A DNA stretch of 38,134 bases, taken from the NCBI GenBank assembly GCA_964558365.1, contig CAZLCC010000008.1, positions 1 to 38,134 on the forward strand. The letters run 5' to 3'. Shown one piece after another: positions 33,262 to 38,134 of the stretch. Positions within the stretch are counted from its first letter, which is position 1, and every line of letters begins with the position of its first letter. The translations under genes were made by a program, and so were the position numbers. This DNA is from CAZLCC01 sp964558365 (lineage in GTDB: Bacteria > Patescibacteriota > Saccharimonadia > Saccharimonadales > Saccharimonadaceae). The notes below the pieces were generated by a model, which worked only from the letters and a program-made list of their open reading frames with translations, was not told the DNA's origin and searched no databases.

Positions 33262-33426
33262 TTAGACTTTTGGAATCCTGGCTTTATCTCCAAATTTGAA
33301 ATCGTAATCTCTAATGAACTTTGGTACTGAATCATCATTATCACGCATCGGAATAAATACCTTGAGGAATGGATTCATTTCGCCGTGCAGTACCGGTATG
33401 CTGGTCTTCTTAACTTTGCCGCATCC
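33262..33426 (-). pseudogene. Unidentified gene end, 54 codons
   Basis: In the 332-base gap between the cassette and the methyltransferase, one frame reads GCGKVKKTSIPVLHGEMNPF and continues to FIRDYDFKFGDKARIPKV before a stop. The composition looks like real protein, but a TAA at 33,427 precedes it and the only internal ATG (33,378) leaves 38 residues. I do not recognise the family. It is probably the surviving end of a broken gene. Confidence 0.4.
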
Positions 33427-33512
33427 TTAGTAGTTCGTTAGTTGATTTGTAAGCGGTTTGCAAAAGGCTCTTCGTCTGTTTTGGCTTTAAGGTTAGGCGC
33501 CTACGACGCCTT

Positions 33513-34253
33513 CTAGAGCTTGCGCCCAGACACAAGTGCGAAGGTCAAGAGTTTACCGTGATCGGCTTCAAGCATCTCAACAGATTCTATGGCTGCCGGG
33601 TTTGTCTCGGCGACTGCCTTCGCCCACCTGAGCCAGTCTTCCCACCCCCCGTCCTGAAGCCGAGCACTCGTCACTTCGACAAGCCCGCCGAGGCTCCACT
33701 GTTGGCGCCACCAGTCGGCGGTGTGCCACCCGAGCGCTTCCCATCCGACGACCTTCTCAATGTGGTCGGGTATGTAGTTAATGTCTCGTGGGTCTTCTCG
33801 CATCGCTGGGGTGGCGAATGCTATATGGCCGCCCTTCTTTACATATTTAAGTAGGTAGGGGAGGTAGTGATCGTCTGTTCCAAAGTACTCCCAAGCATCT
33901 ATACAGACAACAACGTCAAAGAAACCTTCATCGAATGGGAGCGATCGAGCGTCGGCGTGGACCGCATGAACATGATCACCGACTCCAAGCTCGCGAAACG
34001 TTGTTTCGTTCCTCTCAGCGTCAATCCACAAATCAGCTGCCCAGACCTCTGCATTGGTCTCCTTTGCGAGGAATACAGAAGTTGCCCCCTTCCCGCAACC
34101 AAGATCCAATACCCTCATCCCTGCATCGATCTGCGTGTCGCTCAGCAAGTCTTCAAGTAGCCACAAAGGGTTGGGTCCCATGTCGAGAGATAGCAACCAT
34201 TCTTCGTCGTATTGCGATGATAGCGGGAACGATTTATGTTTTAGATGTCTCAT
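33513..34253 (-). CDS. Class I SAM-dependent methyltransferase
   Basis: From ATG 34253 the protein has 246 residues. Motif I VLDLGCGKG lies at about 48-56, motif II ends EVWAADLW, motif III is FDVVVCIDAWEYFGTDDHYLPY, and KKGGHIAFATP is the post-IV strand. The N-terminus (PLSSQYDEEWLLSLDMGPNPLWLLEDLL) is typical of a stand-alone small-molecule methyltransferase family found in Gram-positives; the acceptor is unknown. A longer reading from 34304 adds 17 unconserved residues. The gene is markedly GC-rich (39 of 60 bases in 33,601-33,660), unlike the chaperone region, suggesting transfer. TAGAAT ends 7 bases before the ATG. Confidence 0.88.
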   Translation of the reverse strand: MRHLKHKSFPLSSQYDEEWLLSLDMGPNPLWLLEDLLSDTQIDAGMRVLDLGCGKGATSVFLAKETNAEVWAADLWIDAERNETTFRELGVGDHVHAVHADARSLPFDEGFFDVVVCIDAWEYFGTDDHYLPYLLKYVKKGGHIAFATPAMREDPRDINYIPDHIEKVVGWEALGWHTADWWRQQWSLGGLVEVTSARLQDGGWEDWLRWAKAVAETNPAAIESVEMLEADHGKLLTFALVSGRKL

Positions 34254-34347
34254 TGGAAATATTCTATCATGACACCATTGCAATCTGAAGTGAGAGGGCA
34301 GCAAGCCATCTACTAATATTCGTCTATGGAAGCTGATCGGAAACTAG

Positions 34348-34476
34348 CTACTCGGCCAGCGAGATATCAATCGGTGGTTCACCAGCCTGTAGCGACGTGA
34401 TAACCGCTTTATGGTCGCCCGGGCACTGGCGTAAATCTATGGCGCAATCACGATGAGCTGTGTTGGACTCGATGAC
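34348..34476 (-). pseudogene. Unidentified 42-codon fragment
   Basis: In the 890-base stretch between the methyltransferase and rrf2, one minus-strand frame is open between two stops and reads VIESNTAHRDCAIDLRQCP, then HKAVITSLQAGEPPIDISLAE. It has no start codon. It reads like the end of a real protein, but I cannot place it. Confidence 0.3.
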
Positions 34477-34620
34477 CTAGTTACTTTTCGGTAGAGGGTA
34501 ACCTGATCAGATCTTTTTCGAACACCCCCGACAGATGGGAGGGTAAACGACAAGAATAGGCATGTCTATCACTAACAGATAAGGGGTTCGAATAAGACGT
34601 GCTTGGTACTCTACAAGGGA

Positions 34621-34863
34621 CAGGTCATGGAACTAGGTTGGGTTTTAGCTGCTCAATCGCCATATAGAGGACAGGTCGGCACTAGAACTTTATTTCAGAG
34701 GTGAGTATACAAAAACCACCCTTCCGGATGGTTCCAACATTTTTGACTAGTTGTTGAGGCTAGCCCTTTTCTTGTCTGAGTCAGGAGTGAATCAGGGGCA
34801 GGTCATGGAAACCGATCACTGTATTTCACTGCTGGCTCTGGCTCCGCGTACAGGTCACGGACT
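34621..34863 (+). repeat. Cluster of CAGGTCAYGGAM motifs
   Basis: CAGGTCATGGAA occurs at 34,621 and 34,799, and CAGGTCACGGAC at 34,851 inside the right direct repeat; a shorter relative (ACAGGTCGGCAC) begins at 34,670. The left direct repeat at 29,236 has CAGGTCACGAAC. Repeated cores in the same orientation suggest successive integration scars. Confidence 0.5.
34839..34863 (+). repeat. Direct repeat, right copy (possible attachment site)
   Basis: It matches 29,224-29,248 at 23 of 25 positions in the same orientation. The two copies bound about 5.6 kb holding the DMT transporter, the four-gene cassette and the methyltransferase. Confidence 0.6.
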
Positions 34864-34881
34864 TTAAAATAAAATAAATTA

Positions 34882-35020
34882 CTAAACATTTCTCTTTTTG
34901 CTTAGTGCTTTTCCGATGAGGGGACCCAACAATAGACCGATAGGGATTCCTATTGCAACAGTATCTAGTAGCGCCAGTCCAAAATCCAGCGCCTAGGCAG
35001 AATCCTAATACGATACCCAT
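34882..35020 (-). pseudogene. Frameshifted small glycine-zipper membrane protein
   Basis: Two frames join into one sensible protein: MGIVLGFCLG from ATG 35020, then, in the next frame, ALDFGLALLDTVAIGIPIG and LLLGPLIGKALSKKRNV to a stop at 34,882. The Gly-rich pattern with a basic end is typical of small bacterial membrane proteins of unknown function. The shift lies near 34,990. A sequencing indel would also explain it. Confidence 0.5.
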
Positions 35021-35106
35021 TACGAGGTTATTGCTTTCTTCGTTTGAGTTTTTTTCTTATCGATGACCTTAGCGTAGTATACGCAAATATCGTTTTGTAA
35101 AAGAGG

Positions 35107-35135
35107 TTGAATTATAGACATTAAATGTATATAAT
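35107..35135 (+). promoter_or_regulatory. rrf2-yhgE promoter
   Basis: TTGAAT (35107-35112), a 17-base spacer and a perfect TATAAT (35130-35135) end 9 bases before ATG 35145. This is the best sigma-70-type promoter in the window, and its transcript would have almost no leader. Confidence 0.75.
35115..35133 (+). promoter_or_regulatory. Candidate Rrf2 operator in the promoter spacer
   Basis: A dyad centred on 35,123 has the perfect core ACATT-A-AATGT (35118-35128), extending to 9-base arms with one mismatch. It lies between the -35 and -10 boxes, where a bound repressor would block polymerase. Confidence 0.55.
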
Positions 35136-35144
35136 AGACGACAT

Positions 35145-35579
35145 ATGAGGTTATCAAAAACAGTCGAACAGGCGTGTTGCATACTATCTATTCTTGCCGA
35201 GCATCACGGTCAACCCGTGACAAACGTTGAGTTGAACGAGCGCATGAATGTATCGCAATCATACCTTACCAAAATAACTCGCAAATTGGTTATCGCGGGC
35301 ATTATTACATCCGCACAGGGCGTCAAAGGTGGCTTTATACTCGCACGACCGATGACTTCTATTACACTTGGCGATGTCGTCAAAGCTACCGATGGCTCAG
35401 CGCCATTCTTTCGACCAACAAACCTTATAAAACAAGCTTTTCCCGCCCGAGAGTACATAACCCGCAAGGGCGTTAAACTATTGCACGACGCCTTTACGCA
35501 AGCTGAACAAAAATGGTTTGATGAGCTGAACCTTACGACAATGGAGCAACTAATTAGCAAGGCAAAGACTACACGATAA
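35145..35579 (+). CDS. Rrf2 family transcriptional regulator
   Basis: The 144-residue protein has the Rrf2 winged helix (MRLSKTVEQACCILSILAEH, then VSQSYLTKITRKLVIAGIITSAQGVKGGFILARP) and the dimerisation helix near residues 75-140. The three Cys that hold Fe-S clusters in IscR/NsrR, normally near residues 90-105, are absent (region SAPFFRPTNLIKQAFPARE), so it should sense something other than a cluster; YwnA-like members are comparable. Its stop overlaps the yhgE start (TAATG). With the dyad in its own promoter, it probably represses itself and yhgE. Confidence 0.9.
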   Translation: MRLSKTVEQACCILSILAEHHGQPVTNVELNERMNVSQSYLTKITRKLVIAGIITSAQGVKGGFILARPMTSITLGDVVKATDGSAPFFRPTNLIKQAFPAREYITRKGVKLLHDAFTQAEQKWFDELNLTTMEQLISKAKTTR

Positions 35580-37558
35580 TGACTAAACAAAACCGCACCA
35601 CAAAGAAAACTCTGCGAGATACAGCACTCTACAACGAGTGGCACCATCTTAAGACAAGCCGCATATTAATAGTATCGGTCATTGTAATACTATTCATTCC
35701 TATCATGTACGGAGGTTTTTTCCTGGGCTCTATTTGGGATCCATATGGTAATACGAAAAATCTTCCCGTTGCGGTTGTCAACAATGATATAGGCGCAACC
35801 CTTGAAGACAAGAAAATTGCCGTGGGCGACGAGTTAGTTGATACGCTCAAAGACGAACACTCGTTTAAATGGGATTTTGTATCCGAAGATGAGGCCGACA
35901 AAGGCCTGGATGACGGCAGTTACTATATGAAAATCGTCATCCCAGAGAACGCGTCAGAAAATGTCACAACTATCACCTCTGATACACCATCAAAAACAAC
36001 CATCGCCTACACGACAACTCCATCAAGAAACTTTGTGGCTTCACTTTTAACAAACCAGGCAGCCCAAACAATCGCTCAAAGTGTTTCGACCAAAATCACA
36101 ACCGCCTACGCTCAATCTATTCTTGAGCAAATCGGCGAACTGAAGACTGGCTTGAATACGGCCGCGGACGGTGCTGCTCAGTTGAGTAACGGCTCAGCTC
36201 AGCTAGAGTCGGGTATTAGCACCTACACCGGTGGTGTTGCTAAGGTTCATAATGGCATAGAGCAGCTCTCAGCCGGGCTACCTACAGCGTCACAAATTGC
36301 ACAACTTTCAGATGGGGTTAAAAGCGTACAGTCGGGCGTAAATGCCCTAAACAATGCCGTGTCTACACCTAGTGGAGCTTTGGTTGCTCAGCAAACACTC
36401 GTGCAAAGTGATGCGGCCGCTCTGCAAGCGGCAGTTGTGAACTATCAAACAGCCGCCTCAAGCGCCCAACCAAGCTTGGCTGCCTTGCAAACGGCGCTAG
36501 CGGCAGGCACTTCAACAGTGACCGTCAATTCGAGCGATATATCTGCAGCACTTCAGATAGTGAGTGCCTCGCAAACCATTACACAGAAGTCTGCGAGCCT
36601 ACTCACAAACCTCAATACGCTCACCACTATGCTCACTGCGCAGCAGGCTACTCTAAAGAGTTCAGTAGCAACCCTTAATACCGGTGTCAACACGCTTACC
36701 CCTGGCCTACTGAGCGCTGTCAATGGGTATACGACGCTGGCTTCTGGCAGCTCGCAACTTCTGGCTGGTACAAACCAGCTGACTGCTTCGTCAGCCGCAC
36801 TGAACGACGGTGCCACCCAGATCAGCGATGGATCGGCAAGGCTTGCAAGCGCCCTAACAAGCGCCGCACAGCAGGTATCTGTTCAGCCTACAGGTGAGGC
36901 CACAGCCAAACAGCTCGCCCAACCAGTCGATACTCATCACAGCGAAACCGCCCACGTGCCTAATTATGGCTACGCACTGTCGCCCTATGTTCTATCCCTC
37001 GGTCTTTACGTAGGCGCGTTGGTGTTTAACGTTATCTACCCGGTACGTCGCTTATACGCAAACCCTCGAAACTCTCGTTCGTGGTGGTACGCCAAAATGT
37101 CCGTTGCCTTTGCCGTGGCAATTGGTCAGGCGCTCGTGCTTGATGCCATTATGGTGATAGGCCTTGGCCTCCACCCCGACCAGCCCGGCAAATTTATACT
37201 GCTGAGCATCGTTACGTCAATGACCTACATGTCAATTGTTTCATTCCTAGCAATTGCGCTCGATAACATCGGCCGCTTCCTTGCCATGTTACTACTGGTA
37301 TTACAGCTTGGCGCGGCCGGTGGCGTCTTCCCCATTCTCCTTTCGTCTGGCTTCTTCCAGGCAGTGAACCCTTTGATGCCAATGACGTATTCAATTTATG
37401 GTTTCCGAGAAGCAATTTCCTCGGGTCTTGGTGCTGGAGTCTATTGGTCCAACATACTTATATTGATTGCGATTGGTGTTGCCGCAAACCTTATGCTTAT
37501 GGCTGCACTCCGGATCCACGGAAACCGACGCTTCCAGCATGAAAGCATAGATACCTAG
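35579..37558 (+). CDS. YhgE/Pip family membrane protein
   Basis: The 659-residue protein has one N-terminal membrane segment (about 27-52), a large extracytoplasmic region (about 55-465) and five C-terminal segments (about 470-650), the YhgE/Pip plan. The N-terminal domain carries the family's NLPVAVVNNDIGA pattern, and the middle has YhgE-type Gly/Ser/Gln-rich helical repeats (AAQLSNGSAQLESGISTYTGG, QLSAGL, TQISDGSARLASAL). Relatives include the Lactococcus phage receptor Pip, the EsaA part of type VII secretion, and ABC-2-like permeases. No ESX gene is present. Translational coupling to rrf2 makes it the likely regulated target. Confidence 0.9.
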   Translation: MTKQNRTTKKTLRDTALYNEWHHLKTSRILIVSVIVILFIPIMYGGFFLGSIWDPYGNTKNLPVAVVNNDIGATLEDKKIAVGDELVDTLKDEHSFKWDFVSEDEADKGLDDGSYYMKIVIPENASENVTTITSDTPSKTTIAYTTTPSRNFVASLLTNQAAQTIAQSVSTKITTAYAQSILEQIGELKTGLNTAADGAAQLSNGSAQLESGISTYTGGVAKVHNGIEQLSAGLPTASQIAQLSDGVKSVQSGVNALNNAVSTPSGALVAQQTLVQSDAAALQAAVVNYQTAASSAQPSLAALQTALAAGTSTVTVNSSDISAALQIVSASQTITQKSASLLTNLNTLTTMLTAQQATLKSSVATLNTGVNTLTPGLLSAVNGYTTLASGSSQLLAGTNQLTASSAALNDGATQISDGSARLASALTSAAQQVSVQPTGEATAKQLAQPVDTHHSETAHVPNYGYALSPYVLSLGLYVGALVFNVIYPVRRLYANPRNSRSWWYAKMSVAFAVAIGQALVLDAIMVIGLGLHPDQPGKFILLSIVTSMTYMSIVSFLAIALDNIGRFLAMLLLVLQLGAAGGVFPILLSSGFFQAVNPLMPMTYSIYGFREAISSGLGAGVYWSNILILIAIGVAANLMLMAALRIHGNRRFQHESIDT

Positions 37559-37644
37559 TAAACGCATGGGTGCTGTGCTGACGATTGCTACGGCCAATGC
37601 TTCATATTAACCCATTGTACTAGGGCATACAGAACTAACTGCTA

Positions 37645-37992
37645 TTACTTCAGCAAATATTGCCGCAGCACTTCAGCTTCATTATTCGCACTATCCCGTG
37701 CGCCATATAGTAATGTTACCTTACCGTGCTTGCGCCAATTGCTAATGATTCCGGCAGCTTCGGGGTTTTGCTTTACTTCATCAATATACCGCTTGGTAAA
37801 TGCCGCAAACTTGGCTGGGTCGTGTGCGAACCACTTGCGCAGGTCGGTGCTGGGTGCAATATCCTTAGCCCATTCGTCCAGTGCGGCTCGCTCCTTACTC
37901 ACGCCGCGCGGCCACAGCCGGTCTACCAGCACGCGGTAGCCGTCATTCGGATTGGCTGGTTCATATATCCGTTTTATAACAAACTGGGTCAT
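37645..37992 (-). CDS. DUF488 family protein
   Basis: The 115-residue protein has the short DUF488 form: IKRIYEPANPNDGYRVLVDRLWPRGVSKERA, WAKDIAPSTDLRKWFAHDPAKFAAF, and KHGKVTLLYGARDSANNEAEVL. The function is unknown; the family is common next to stress or MarR-type genes. An AGGAGG motif overlapping the upstream stop codon precedes ATG 37992, so it is co-transcribed with the truncated gene to its right. The convergent neighbour yhgE ends 86 bases away. Confidence 0.93.
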   Translation of the reverse strand: MTQFVIKRIYEPANPNDGYRVLVDRLWPRGVSKERAALDEWAKDIAPSTDLRKWFAHDPAKFAAFTKRYIDEVKQNPEAAGIISNWRKHGKVTLLYGARDSANNEAEVLRQYLLK

Positions 37993-38007
37993 ACCTCTAG
38001 TTTCCTC

Positions 38008-38134
38008 CTACTTTTTCGATACATATGGATTATTTGTGACATAAAACCGCCGCAGCTCATGCACAGCCTTTGAAATGCCAATGCGCTTGCCGGTAGTAAC
38101 TGCGCTATCCGGCAGTGCCGGCTTTTTAATTAAT
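38008..38134 (-). CDS. C-terminal end of an unidentified gene (cut by window)
   Basis: The last 41 codons are open and read LIKKPALPDSAVTTGKRIG, then AVHELRRFYVTNNPYVSKK before TAG 38008-38010. I do not recognise the family. It lies 15 bases upstream of the DUF488 gene and probably shares its transcript. Confidence 0.6.
   Translation of the reverse strand, partial: LIKKPALPDSAVTTGKRIGISKAVHELRRFYVTNNPYVSKK

Noticed and set aside
34220..34320. tRNA gene in the gap right of the methyltransferase
   Set aside because: No complete cloverleaf can be formed there; isolated GGTTCGAAT-like bits near 34,585 also lack pairing arms.
35579..37558. Type VII secretion component EsaA
   Set aside because: The plan is shared with YhgE/Pip proteins, but no WXG100, EssC or other ESX genes are nearby.
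1..38134. Alternative genetic code (UGA as Gly or Trp) as in SR1 and Gracilibacteria
   Set aside because: Several full-length genes end in TGA at the expected family length, and no conserved Gly or Trp positions fall on internal TGA codons.

Overview
The window looks like a chromosome piece from a Patescibacteria/CPR bacterium, most likely Candidatus Saccharibacteria (TM7). This rests on style, not on a marker-gene tree: very tight packing, convergent genes whose stops abut or overlap, AT-rich leftward genes, an exposed protein with Cys-paired 'LKPC...NRC' repeats, a short HrcA, a ComEC without its hydrolase domain, and many surface or membrane proteins of unknown role. TGA is used as a stop (for example in gmk and the P-loop kinase), so this is not a recoded SR1/Gracilibacteria genome.

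Bases 1-9,750, mostly minus strand: a truncated lamin-tail surface protein, yebC, comEC, an M15-type peptidoglycan peptidase, tRNA-Lys(UUU), two small membrane proteins, then the chaperone genes dnaJ and dnaK with a SemiSWEET-like gene between them. Bases 9,800-19,720: a CruF-like carotenoid-family membrane protein, an FAD-linked oxidase, grpE and hrcA, a guanylate kinase homologue, an ABC-2 exporter, a SulP transporter, DUF1295, DUF2177 and MauE-like membrane proteins, and a secreted LysM-like protein. Four CIRCE operators (three perfect) sit at dnaJ, dnaK (two) and hrcA, so HrcA is predicted to control all of these and itself; at each locus the -35 box lies in the CIRCE loop.

At about 19,970 two 5'-truncated genes (COG0523/CobW C-terminus and subtilase C-terminus) meet head to head, which marks a deletion or an assembly join. 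To the right lies a three-gene minus-strand operon: a 2,034-residue surface protein (two N-terminal membrane segments, a LamG domain split by about 14 propeller-like repeats, then a fibronectin-III-like tail), followed by a LolD/MacB-type ATPase and permease. This is the most system-like accessory locus here.

Bases 28,900-35,100 look like an accessory island: a decayed serine-recombinase end, a 25-base near-identical direct repeat at 29,224 and 34,839, a DMT permease, a compact four-gene cassette (YdcF-like, 2H phosphoesterase, P-loop kinase, APH-type kinase), a GC-rich methyltransferase and gene debris. The right end holds an autoregulated-looking rrf2-yhgE operon, a DUF488 gene and the end of an unidentified gene.

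A recurring feature is a -10-like hexamer ending only 6-9 bases before the ATG at many first-in-operon genes, while internal genes have Shine-Dalgarno motifs. This suggests widespread leaderless transcription. All family names come from reading motifs; no database search was run.
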